Source of the DNA: BRH-c25 sp964447145
GTDB lineage: Bacteria; Bacillota; Clostridia; Lutisporales; Lutisporaceae
Reading direction: 5' to 3'
NCBI GenBank assembly: GCA_964447145.1
Contig: CAYURW010000020.1
Span: 1 to 30,472, forward strand
Length of the DNA stretch: 30,472 bases
Below are positions 14,412 through 22,367 of this stretch, in pieces; within the stretch, counting starts at the first letter, position 1, and each line of letters opens with the position of its first letter. The notes beneath the pieces were generated by a model, which was not told where the DNA came from, did no database searches, and worked only from the letters and a program-made list of their open reading frames with translations. The position numbers were made by a program, and so were the translations under genes.

Positions 14412-15386
14412 TTGGATAATCAATTGTTGAAAAAATCTGCAGCCTTACCTTCTTTTTCGCTAATATCCGATATATGTGAGATATACCGGATCGGCAGCCT
14501 GATAAAAATAGTGAAGCAAATTGAAGATACCGCAAATACAAATATTGAAATTGTTACACAAAAAGGTAAATATGTAGTAAAAATCTTTACATGCGAAACG
14601 AAGCGTTTTGATTCTATATTAAATAACTTGATAAAATTGCATCTTAACAATCTACCTGTATTGATGCCTCTGAAAAATAAGTCCGGCAGTTATTTCCTTG
14701 AAGTAGACTCCAAAATTCTCCAAATAACCAAATTTGTGCACGGGTGCCCTTTTAACTTTTCAATTGATCAGATGATGTCAAGCGGCAAAATGCTTCGGAA
14801 ATTTCATGATACCTTGTCCGATACAGAAAGCTTCGTTAATCCAATAGCCTCACTGTATCCTTCAGCCGAAATACTCCAAAATTGGATAAATTATCTGAAG
14901 AATGCGGATGGTGAAATCCCCGAGCAGCAGATAGCTTTAATCCTTGAGTTATACGGCGAGACAATAGGAAAATGGGATATCTGTAAACCTGACCTGCCTA
15001 TGACAATAATACACGGTGACTGGAACCAGGACAATCTGATTTTTAATAGAGATGATGAAATATGTTCTATAATGGATTTTGAGTTTATGGCTAGAGCGGA
15101 GAGGCTTTTTGATATAGCCTACTCTCTATGGCGTCTTAAAATAAATCAGGGGCATTGGGATACCGCCAAAGCTTTTATGGATGGCTACGGTGCATTGTCT
15201 TGTGAGGAAATAGAATACTTGCCTTTGGAAATTTGCAGGATCAGATATTATTATGCCTGCGCTTCGGCACTGTCTGCCAATTCCAAATATGAATTAACCA
15301 ATCATTTTGAATCCCATTATCCATTTATCAAATGGGTATTGTCCAAGGATGGACAGAGGATTATAAGAGGCTTATGCAAGAAGTAA
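14412..15386 (+). CDS. CotS/aminoglycoside-phosphotransferase-like kinase
   Basis: The 324-residue protein has an N-lobe with KYVVKIF, a C-lobe with the phosphotransferase motif IIHGDWNQDNLIF (His201-Asp203...Asn208) and the metal aspartate in SIMDFEF (Asp222), all intact. This layout is that of the APH/choline-kinase group that includes spore coat protein CotS. It probably phosphorylates a small molecule or sugar rather than protein. The start is taken as TTG 14412, 11 bases after GGAGG; the earlier TTG at 14394 overlaps that ribosome site. Its place between kinase-fold genes and a glycosyltransferase mirrors CotS-type loci. Confidence 0.72.
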   Translation: MDNQLLKKSAALPSFSLISDICEIYRIGSLIKIVKQIEDTANTNIEIVTQKGKYVVKIFTCETKRFDSILNNLIKLHLNNLPVLMPLKNKSGSYFLEVDSKILQITKFVHGCPFNFSIDQMMSSGKMLRKFHDTLSDTESFVNPIASLYPSAEILQNWINYLKNADGEIPEQQIALILELYGETIGKWDICKPDLPMTIIHGDWNQDNLIFNRDDEICSIMDFEFMARAERLFDIAYSLWRLKINQGHWDTAKAFMDGYGALSCEEIEYLPLEICRIRYYYACASALSANSKYELTNHFESHYPFIKWVLSKDGQRIIRGLCKK

Positions 15387-15410
15387 ATATTTGAATTAGA
15401 GGTGGCCATA

Positions 15411-16322
15411 TTGTATTTTTGTAATGTTGTTTCAAAAACAAGACTGTATCAGTTCATTGCCTTATATTACTCCATAAAGAGTATATGCGATGATTTTAAG
15501 GTTTTTGTTTTATGCATGGATGATGATACATCCAGACTCCTCAAAAAGGCAAGACTGGAAAACACTGTAGTAATTACATTGGAGGAGATCGAGAATGAAG
15601 AGCTAAAGGCACTGAAAAAAGAGAGAAATATAGGCGAATACTGCTGGACTTTAAAGCCCGTCTTATTAACTTATGTGCTTGAGCGCTTTGAAAACGTTGA
15701 TTGGCTAACTTACCTTGATGCCGATATGTATTTTTACAACAATCCCCGAACAATTTTCGCCGATGTCGGTAATTGTTCAGTGTTATTATCCGAACATAAT
15801 TCAAATGAACAAATCAAATTTGTGGAAGAGACTGTCGGAAGGTTTAATGCCGGCTTTATAAGCTTCAAAAATAATCTAAGAGGCAAGGAATGCCTGGGCT
15901 GGTGGAAAAAGCTTTGCCTTAAGTGGTGCTTTAACACAACAATTACCGGACAATTCGGAGATCAGAAATATTTAGAGGATCTTCTTATCCTATTTGGTGA
16001 TGTCTGCCCCATAACAATACCCGGGGTAAATATTGCCCCTTGGAATGACGCCAAATATAATATTAACTCTAAAGACGGAATACTGTATGTTGATGAAAAT
16101 CCTCTGATATTGTATCACTATTGCGGCTTTCGACTGATTGAAAAAAATACTTGTGTATTTATGTTTGGGAACACTCTCAATCCAATTATTCATAATCCAT
16201 ATATGAAAGCTATAAAACTTGCTGTCAATCATATACAATCAATTGACCCTTGTTTTGATGGCTGTTTTATTGAGGAATCCAAGTCAGGAAAATCCCAGGC
16301 CTTTTCCCTTGACATAACATAG
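15411..16322 (+). CDS. GT-A fold glycosyltransferase, paralogue 4
   Basis: A 303-residue protein starting at TTG, with AGAGGTGG five bases upstream; an earlier GTG overlaps that site. It has GEYCWTLKPVLL, DxD in YLDADMYFYNNP (Asp103, Asp105), NAGFISF, WWKKLCLKWCF, FGDQKYLEDL, VNIAPWN and PLILYHYCGFRLI. It is closest in motif detail to paralogue 2. It is separated from paralogues 2 and 3 by the three kinase-fold genes, so the block looks like two duplicated units. Probably cytoplasmic and active; sugar and acceptor unknown. Confidence 0.75.
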   Translation: MYFCNVVSKTRLYQFIALYYSIKSICDDFKVFVLCMDDDTSRLLKKARLENTVVITLEEIENEELKALKKERNIGEYCWTLKPVLLTYVLERFENVDWLTYLDADMYFYNNPRTIFADVGNCSVLLSEHNSNEQIKFVEETVGRFNAGFISFKNNLRGKECLGWWKKLCLKWCFNTTITGQFGDQKYLEDLLILFGDVCPITIPGVNIAPWNDAKYNINSKDGILYVDENPLILYHYCGFRLIEKNTCVFMFGNTLNPIIHNPYMKAIKLAVNHIQSIDPCFDGCFIEESKSGKSQAFSLDIT

Positions 16323-16336
16323 ACTCAACATAGCAA

Positions 16337-16365
16337 GGCCGGAGGGTGTGCCTATCCTCCGGTCC
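16337..16365. terminator. GC-rich hairpin after glycosyltransferase 4
   Basis: CCGGAGG (16339-16345) pairs with CCTCCGG (16356-16362) just after the stop of the last plus-strand glycan gene. There is no T-run after it on the plus strand. It overlaps the end of the minus-strand gene at 16352. It may slow or end transcription from both sides of this convergent junction. Confidence 0.35.
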
Positions 16366-16552
16366 CGTTATTCAACAGCTTAATAAGCTCTTTTAATTCA
16401 GTTCCCTTTATTTCGGCAGCCTGCCGAAGGGTTTTATTCTGAAATCCCCCTCAGCCGCAGCCTGCAGAAAGCAAATCATAGTATTTCAATACCTTTTTTG
16501 AACTCGGATACTTTCTTATAATCTCTTTTATTTTCATATCTTCGCTTATCAT
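16352..16552 (-). CDS. DUF1858-like small protein with in-frame UGA (possible selenoprotein)
   Basis: The frame begins at ATG 16552, nine bases after the stop of the Cys-rich gene, and reads MISEDMKIKEIIRKYPSSKK, then VLKYYDLLSAGCG, a TGA at 16451-16453 (codon 34), then GGFQNKTLRQAAEIKG and ELKELIKLLN to a TAG. The part after TGA matches the second half of DUF1858/hybrid-cluster-associated redox proteins (x-TL-x-x-AA...L...LN). The TGA falls where these have the second redox cysteine, seven residues before TL. Twenty-two bases after TGA is a hairpin TTCGGC-AGGCT-GCCGAA with G in the loop, as in bacterial SECIS elements. Alternatives are a nonsense-mutated pseudogene or sequencing error. The ribosome site is weak. 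Confidence 0.5.
16412..16428 (-). promoter_or_regulatory. Candidate SECIS-like hairpin
   Basis: TTCGGCAG-C-CTGCCGAA is an 8-1-8 inverted repeat. In the minus-strand RNA it can form a six-pair stem with a five-base AGGCU loop, 22 bases after the UGA codon; an outer CCC/GGG pair may extend it. Position and the G in the first loop bases fit known bacterial SECIS elements. It could be a chance palindrome within coding sequence. Confidence 0.35.
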
Positions 16553-16561
16553 ATTATTCTG

Positions 16562-17326
16562 CTAACTGTTCGCATATGGCGGTGTTGGTACCCCAATCTG
16601 CGGCGGATTGAAGGAAGGAACATCCTCAAACTCAAATTCCTCACAGAAATTTACTTCTATGGGCGCAATATCCTCTTCTACTGAGCAATAGCCCAATACC
16701 GGTACGCAAAGCTGTACTTCGGCATCAAATTTAATAGCAATAAACACACCCAAATTGGTGACAAGTATTTCACCGGTTGTTGTATTGTTGTCCTCGTCGA
16801 TTAATGCCTCCCCAAGGCACTGAAGTTCAAATCTCCCTTGATCCAGAAAGTGCAGTAGCTTTTCAAAATTTTCTACTGTAGTATTATGATATGTTCTCTT
16901 TACGCAAAAAGTAAAACAAAGCTCACCGGAGGTTCCGGCTGACAGGTTAGTCCCTTCGGGAACATCAAGCACTTCGAGCCTTATGATATTTCCTCTGCTA
17001 TCCTTGCCAAACACGTCGCAGCAGCATTTTGCCGAGAACTTAAGTCTCTTGTCTGTATTTGTTGATGCATTTTTAATCTCTACATTGCTAAGCCTGCAGT
17101 TTCTTAATATCAATGCGGGTTCTATCTCTTCTTTATGGGGTTTGCCGCACACCTGGAATTTGATGCATTCAACGCAATCCCTTAATACAAATTCGTCAAA
17201 TACCTTTTTGACTTTAAGACATTCAAATACCAAATCCTTACATTCGGTTTTTCCGCATATATTTACTTCGACTTTGGTGGTTCCTGCACACAGAACTGTC
17301 GGCAGCGAAGCATTTTGCAGTGTCAT
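16562..17326 (-). CDS. Cys-rich, coat-like protein of unknown function
   Basis: The 254-residue protein has no signal peptide or membrane helix and about 20 cysteines, spread in pairs and triplets (for example AKCCCDVFG). The segment KVFDEFVLRDCVECIKFQV resembles motifs in clostridial spore-coat or DUF3794-type proteins. It is probably beta-rich and disulfide- or metal-linked. The C-terminus is Pro-rich (SFNPPQIGVPTPPYANS). The start is taken as ATG 17326 because AAGGTGAG lies just before it, whereas the ATG at 17341 has none. It is divergent from the beta-propeller gene and followed by the UGA-containing gene. A coat role is inferred. Confidence 0.6.
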   Translation of the reverse strand: MTLQNASLPTVLCAGTTKVEVNICGKTECKDLVFECLKVKKVFDEFVLRDCVECIKFQVCGKPHKEEIEPALILRNCRLSNVEIKNASTNTDKRLKFSAKCCCDVFGKDSRGNIIRLEVLDVPEGTNLSAGTSGELCFTFCVKRTYHNTTVENFEKLLHFLDQGRFELQCLGEALIDEDNNTTTGEILVTNLGVFIAIKFDAEVQLCVPVLGYCSVEEDIAPIEVNFCEEFEFEDVPSFNPPQIGVPTPPYANS

Positions 17327-17341
17327 TATCTCACCTTCCAT

Positions 17342-17508
17342 ACAATTATTTCTATGCTGTCTAATTTATTATATGGAAGACCGGATAATTTTGTGAACAA
17401 GTTTGTATGTATTTTCCAAATTAATTTGATAATATCATATCCGAATAAACAAACCCATATATATGAAATAACCTTCTTAACACATACATATTTTCTGGGG
17501 GTGATCAT
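17342..17508. other. Divergent intergenic region
   Basis: This AT-rich gap separates the Cys-rich and beta-propeller genes. It holds CATATATATG (about 17456) and CATACATA (about 17483), which faintly resemble -10 elements of mother-cell sigma factors, but no convincing -35 partner; the second is too close to the GGGGGTGAT ribosome site to serve the plus-strand gene. No small gene is seen. Confidence 0.35.
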
Positions 17509-19059
17509 ATGGCAGGAATAATTCCTTCAATAGTGCTGGAGGACTCAAAAGCCAATAAATTTTTCTTCTATTACAGGGATTCTTCCATTTGTTACAAAGA
17601 AATTCCGGCATCCGGAGGTACTAAGGATACTGTACTGATTAGCCAGGCTAATGCAGATTTTGCCGCAGCTGCTGATACTGATGATACTATCTGCCTTGCC
17701 TGTAACAGCCGGCATAAAGGGATACTCCTTTTTACATATTCCGCCGATGGATGGAAATTTGAAACAATTGTAAATATACAAAACAGTGCGGATATGTATA
17801 TTATGGATATGGTGATCATGAACGGTGCAATTCATATATTCTTTCTGAAAAAACTGTCCTTAAGTGTGTGCAATGTTTATCACTTACAAAGAAGCATTAA
17901 TGACCGCATTTCATATACAGACTATTCCTGGAGAAAAAACAGCCTTTCTGAAATTTATCCCCATAATATAGAAGGCTCCTATTCAATTCTGCCATTAAAA
18001 AATAGTATTATACACTATGCAAGTATTTGGCATGATGGAATCAACTGCTATATAAACTATTATTGTTATGATGATTCAATCAAATCATGGCTGCATAAAA
18101 ACCTCAATATTTATTATAAAAGCCATGTGTCTATAAAGCTTATACTGCATAATAAAAAAATAAATCTATTCTGCTTTTCCTATGAAAACGGGACAGGTGA
18201 AATACGTCATTTTTTAGGCAAATACGGAAGCATCAACGAAATTGATTTCAAGGAGATAAGCAATATCAGTCTTGACACCGGCGGCGTCACCCCGCTGTTT
18301 CAATTTGATGAAAAGGCCATACAGATGGCATGGATAAAAGAAAATGTCTTCCACCAGTATATTTTCGACGATTCCTCCGGTAAATGGAAAAAGTCTTGTT
18401 CCCTGCCTATTACAGCGGGCAGCAGTATTCATATCCTAAAAATGATCAAAAATCCCGGCGTTCCGGTTATAACAAAAGGATATTATATTATAGACGAAAA
18501 ATATAATATTTTGAGACCGGCAGGATATTTATCCAAGGATACCGTATCCGATAAGCATGAGAGCACAAACCAGCTTCCGGAGGAACCCTGTGTAAATGAA
18601 TGCATGAAACAGATTCTATCCGAGATAAAGGACCTGTCCGATAATGTGCAATTCTTAAGAAACAGGGTAGAAAGCCTTGAAGGCAGAACGTTCGTAGAAA
18701 GTTCCCCCTCCGCTAAGGCAATATATGCAGCAAAAAATGTACCTGATCACCCGAAAATTAGAAAAAGCGACTTCAAGGAAAAATTTATGAAAAGTGAAAA
18801 TACCCCTAATTTTGAGAGCCTGTCAATGAGACAGAGCAATATTAATACATATATAGGCAAACCTGAAATAAAAACACTTTCCGGTGAAGCGTATCAGGAA
18901 ATTAAGAGCAACTCCGGATCAACGGATAATGAGAAAAAAGCATATGCGGCATCCGTCTCAACTGCACTCCAAAATTCAGGAGTTACAAGTACGGACAAAG
19001 ATGGGACACAAAACAAGAATAATACTCTGCTTAAAAAAATAGGTTCATATTTCAAGTGA
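17509..19059 (+). CDS. Predicted beta-propeller/coiled-coil protein
   Basis: The 516-residue protein starts after GGGGGTGATCAT. Residues about 1-335 form repeated strands of about 45-50 residues with aromatic ends, each like FFYYRDSSICYKEIPASGG or LLFTYSADGWKFETI, suggesting a beta-propeller. A coiled coil follows (CMKQILSEIKDLSDNVQFLRNRVESLEGR in two parts, about 365-395), then a low-complexity polar tail to 516 ending LLKKIGSYFK. There is no signal peptide. Propellers often bind sugars or proteins, and the gene sits beside the glycan locus, so it may be a structural surface or coat protein. Family not recognised. Confidence 0.6.
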   Translation: MAGIIPSIVLEDSKANKFFFYYRDSSICYKEIPASGGTKDTVLISQANADFAAAADTDDTICLACNSRHKGILLFTYSADGWKFETIVNIQNSADMYIMDMVIMNGAIHIFFLKKLSLSVCNVYHLQRSINDRISYTDYSWRKNSLSEIYPHNIEGSYSILPLKNSIIHYASIWHDGINCYINYYCYDDSIKSWLHKNLNIYYKSHVSIKLILHNKKINLFCFSYENGTGEIRHFLGKYGSINEIDFKEISNISLDTGGVTPLFQFDEKAIQMAWIKENVFHQYIFDDSSGKWKKSCSLPITAGSSIHILKMIKNPGVPVITKGYYIIDEKYNILRPAGYLSKDTVSDKHESTNQLPEEPCVNECMKQILSEIKDLSDNVQFLRNRVESLEGRTFVESSPSAKAIYAAKNVPDHPKIRKSDFKEKFMKSENTPNFESLSMRQSNINTYIGKPEIKTLSGEAYQEIKSNSGSTDNEKKAYAASVSTALQNSGVTSTDKDGTQNKNNTLLKKIGSYFK

Positions 19060-19099
19060 TATGAATTCACAGGTTACTCTAAGGCAATTTGTGAACTGT

Positions 19100-20443
19100 C
19101 TATAAGGAGCCTTTCCTGTTTTTCAGCTTTGGCAGTTCTTTAGCTTTCTTCTCATAACCGTTGTCTGATGGGAAGTAGTACTGTTCTTCCTTCAGTTCAT
19201 CAGGCAAATATTGCTGTTCCGCATAATTGCCTTCAAAGTCGTGGGGATACTTATATCCGACTCCATAGCCCCATTCCTTTGCCCCCTTAAATGCATCGTT
19301 TCTAATATGAAGCGGTACGGGCCCTGTTCTCTTATTCTCTACATCCCCCATGGCCTTTCCGATTCCAACTACTGCAGAATTGCTTTTCGGTGCACAAGCC
19401 ACATACAATGCTGCCTGCGCTAGAATGATTCTCGCCTCAGGCATCCCTATCATCTGTACTGCATTTGCTGCAGCGGTTGCAACGACTAATGCATCAGGAT
19501 CCGCATTTCCCACATCTTCTGAAGAGCATATTACTATTCTTCTTGCAATGAATTTGGGATCCTCTCCGGCATAAAGCATTCTGGCAAGGTAATATAATGC
19601 AGCATCCGGGTCTGAACCTCTCATGCTTTTTATAAAGGCAGATATGGTGTCATAGTGATTTTCACCTTTTTTTTCGTAGTTTACAACCCTTTTTTGTATA
19701 CATTCCTCGGCAGCTTCAATGTCAACATGGATATTTCCGTCATTGCCCCTTTCTGTCGTCAATGCTGCCAGTTCAATAGCGTTAAGCGCTGTCCTGGCAT
19801 CGCCGTTGGCAACGTTAACTATGTGCTCCATGGCTTCATCTGTAATTACTATATTATAAGAGCCAAGACCTCTTTTTTTATCAGCAATGCACTTTTCCAG
19901 CAGCTTTCTAATATCTTTTTCTGTAAGGGGATTCAATCTGAATATGGTAGACCGTGAAATCAGGGCATCATTTACTTCATAATACGGGTTCTCGGTAGTA
20001 GCCCCAATTAATATGACAGTTCCGTTCTCAACATAAGGAAGCAGCGCATCCTGCTGGGTCTTATTGAACCTATGTATCTCATCAATGAAAAGTATTGTTC
20101 TCTGCCCGTACATTCCTTTGCGATTTTTGGCCTCCTCCACTACCCTGCGAATGTCTCCCACCCCTGAGGTCACTGCGTTTAGCTGTTCAAAGAATGATTT
20201 AGTCGTATTAGCAATAATCCTTGCCAATGTAGTCTTCCCGGTGCCCGGAGGGCCGAACAATATAATGGAGGTAAGCTTGTCTGCTTTTATTGCACGGTAA
20301 AGAAGCCTGCCAGGGGCTACAATATCCTCTTGACCGACAAAGTCTTCCAGAGTCTCAGGTCTCATCCTCAAAGCCAGAGGGCTTTCCTTATTCATATCCC
20401 TCTCCCTGTTCATATCAAAGAAGCTGTACATTTTATCTTTCAT
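19100..20443 (-). CDS. rarA: Replication-associated recombination protein RarA (MgsA)
   Basis: RarA is an AAA+ ATPase that acts at stalled replication forks, related to clamp-loader subunits. The 447-residue protein has Walker A GPPGTGKT (64-71), Walker B FIDEIHRFNK (119-128), sensor ATTENPYYEVNDALISRS with the arginine finger, and the C-terminal MgsA tetramerisation region (KYPHDFEGNYAEQQYLP). AGGA lies eight bases before the ATG. Length and motifs are normal. It is a housekeeping gene, convergent with the beta-propeller gene, and marks the edge of the variable locus. Confidence 0.95.
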   Translation of the reverse strand: MKDKMYSFFDMNRERDMNKESPLALRMRPETLEDFVGQEDIVAPGRLLYRAIKADKLTSIILFGPPGTGKTTLARIIANTTKSFFEQLNAVTSGVGDIRRVVEEAKNRKGMYGQRTILFIDEIHRFNKTQQDALLPYVENGTVILIGATTENPYYEVNDALISRSTIFRLNPLTEKDIRKLLEKCIADKKRGLGSYNIVITDEAMEHIVNVANGDARTALNAIELAALTTERGNDGNIHVDIEAAEECIQKRVVNYEKKGENHYDTISAFIKSMRGSDPDAALYYLARMLYAGEDPKFIARRIVICSSEDVGNADPDALVVATAAANAVQMIGMPEARIILAQAALYVACAPKSNSAVVGIGKAMGDVENKRTGPVPLHIRNDAFKGAKEWGYGVGYKYPHDFEGNYAEQQYLPDELKEEQYYFPSDNGYEKKAKELPKLKNRKGSL

Positions 20444-20496
20444 ATTGATTCCTGCCTTTGGCCTATTGTCTATTTCTTCAGTTTTTTCGCCGTATA

Positions 20497-21045
20497 CTAA
20501 AACACTACTTTTACATTATGTCTCTCAGAATCATCGGCTTTAAAGTATGGCTCCTCAAAAAATCCGAAAAGGTTTGCAATGATATTTACCGGTACTGCCT
20601 GTATTGCTGTATTGTACATCATTACCGCATCATTATATAACTGCCTTGAATCAGATATAATCTCCTCAAAGCCGGAAAACTCCCCTTGAAGTTCTATGTA
20701 GCCGGCATTTGCTTTAAGGTCAGGATAGCATTCGACTGATGCAAACAGACGTCTCAAAGCTCCTGTCATCATTATGTTTGCTTCCATCATTTCCTCCGGT
20801 TTGCTTGCACTGATGTAATAATTCCTGGCCTTGACGACCGCCTTCAAGGCTGTTGTTTCTTGATCGATGTATCCCTTTACGGTCTCAACAAGGTTGGGTA
20901 TCAGGTCAAACCTTTTCTTAAGCTGTACGTCTATTTGGTTCCATGCTTTTATTACTCTGTTTCTTTTGATTATAAGTCCGTTATAGCTGCTTGCGACAAA
21001 TATCACAACAAGAAGTATCAATGCAATAATTATTATTTTCGTCAT
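20497..21045 (-). CDS. lemA: LemA family protein
   Basis: The 182-residue protein has an N-terminal membrane helix (residues 3-22), then the LemA hallmark region: YNGLIIKRNRVIKAWNQIDVQLKKRFDLIPNLVETVKGY, split here by position 20-60, and a helical remainder with LKANAGYIELQ (about 114-124). LemA proteins are anchored with a short outside N-terminus and cytoplasmic helices; their function is not settled. GGAGGTAA precedes the ATG. It stands alone with rarA, without the YgcG/TPM partner often found nearby. Confidence 0.9.
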   Translation of the reverse strand: MTKIIIIALILLVVIFVASSYNGLIIKRNRVIKAWNQIDVQLKKRFDLIPNLVETVKGYIDQETTALKAVVKARNYYISASKPEEMMEANIMMTGALRRLFASVECYPDLKANAGYIELQGEFSGFEEIISDSRQLYNDAVMMYNTAIQAVPVNIIANLFGFFEEPYFKADDSERHNVKVVF

Positions 21046-21220
21046 GCAATTACCTCCTTCTCAATGGAGACTTGCTTCGATTTAATTATTCCTGCTAATT
21101 GTCATTGTATAACATAAGCCAAAAAAATTAAAGCAAAAAGTAATCCATAGTATAACAGGGCTGTTGAAACACCCCATGCATATTATTAGAATGATGCGAC
21201 GCATTATCCCCCTGATATGA

Positions 21221-21268
21221 AAAAGGGGAACCGCCGGTCGTACTTTCGAAGTCCGGCGATGCCCCTTT
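21221..21268 (-). terminator. Intrinsic terminator of the ornithine operon
   Basis: On the minus strand AAAGGGG and a CGCCGG arm pair with CCGGCG and CCCCTTT around a 15-base loop, followed by T-rich sequence. It lies 12 bases after the orr stop codon. It marks the end of the ornithine operon and separates it from lemA. Confidence 0.8.
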
Positions 21269-21280
21269 AAGCATGTCGTA

Positions 21281-22342
21281 TTATTCATATATTTTGTCCA
21301 CATATCCGGAAGTAAAGGCTGCGAGAAGTGCCCCATAGTCCATATCAAATTCAAGCACATCCCCTACCTTGTATTCCTTTTCGCAATCACTTACATCAAT
21401 TATTAAATGATCGCTGCTTGCCCCCAATACAATTGCTCCCTTGTCTCTTGGCATTAGTCCATCAGTTTTTATGTCCTGTCTCCCGGCGGCCAGAATTGCC
21501 CTTTTCCTGATACCCCTATCTGTAAATACAGGTTTTTCGCCAAAGGCATCAACCCCTGTCTCCCCTATGGGAATAGAAGGCTTTTCTTTAAGCTCTATTA
21601 TTTCCGCCTGGAAGGTAAATACATCCCGCCAGGTTCCTTCTATTTTGCCTCCATAAGCTGTTTCGGTACCAAATACAATAGATTCTCCCAGCCTCAGCTG
21701 GTTTACTCCTTTTGGAACCTGCCCCTCCTCAACCATGTACAAGCTGCTGGAGTTGCCTCCTGATACAATCTCAAGCTTTATGTTATATTTTTTCTCCATC
21801 TCTCTAGCAATAGATATAAGCTGCCCCAGGTTCTCCTGGCTTGGAATGACAGCTCCGTAGCATGTAAGATTAGTACCGATGCCAATAAGCTCTATGCCCT
21901 TTAATTCCAGGATTCTTCCTGCAAATTCGACGGCATTTTCATACCATACGCCTTCTCTAAGGTCGCCTAAATCAACCATTAGTATTATTTTATGGACTTT
22001 TCTTCTTTTAATTGACTCCTCTGAGAGTGCTTTTATAACCTCATATTCAGAGTTAAGGCTTATGTCTGCGTACTCAACTATTTTGGCAGCCTGTGACAGC
22101 ATCGGGATCCTGAGCAGCAGTTTTGGGACATTAATATCCTTTAGTTTGATTATATTCTCAATCCTTGAATCCGCAAGCATTTTCACCCCTGCATCAACCG
22201 ATGCTTTGGCTATCTCAGGAGTAGCGCAGTATACCTTGGTTACGGGAACTGCATCTATTCCCAAACCACTGCATTTTTCTGCCAATACCCTGGTATTATG
22301 AGTCAACTTCTCCAGATTGACTCTTACAGCAGGATAACTCAT
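21281..22342 (-). CDS. orr: Ornithine racemase
   Basis: Orr converts L- to D-ornithine, the substrate of the aminomutase. The 353-residue protein has the alanine-racemase-like PLP barrel with the cofactor lysine in AVPVTKVYCA (Lys36) and conserved SGGNSSSLY and QLRLGES segments. The start at ATG 22342 has GGAGGTGA eight bases upstream; an earlier in-frame TTG overlaps that site. It is the last gene of the ornithine operon, 25 bases after the reactivase. The family assignment is supported mainly by its place with oraS/oraE. Confidence 0.88.
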   Translation of the reverse strand: MSYPAVRVNLEKLTHNTRVLAEKCSGLGIDAVPVTKVYCATPEIAKASVDAGVKMLADSRIENIIKLKDINVPKLLLRIPMLSQAAKIVEYADISLNSEYEVIKALSEESIKRRKVHKIILMVDLGDLREGVWYENAVEFAGRILELKGIELIGIGTNLTCYGAVIPSQENLGQLISIAREMEKKYNIKLEIVSGGNSSSLYMVEEGQVPKGVNQLRLGESIVFGTETAYGGKIEGTWRDVFTFQAEIIELKEKPSIPIGETGVDAFGEKPVFTDRGIRKRAILAAGRQDIKTDGLMPRDKGAIVLGASSDHLIIDVSDCEKEYKVGDVLEFDMDYGALLAAFTSGYVDKIYE

Positions 22343-22367
22343 TACTCTTATCACCTCCAAAATTTAT

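Noticed and set aside
17454..17490. Sporulation sigma promoters between the divergent genes
   Set aside because: Only -10-like strings are visible, without proper -35 partners or spacing, so no promoter is called.
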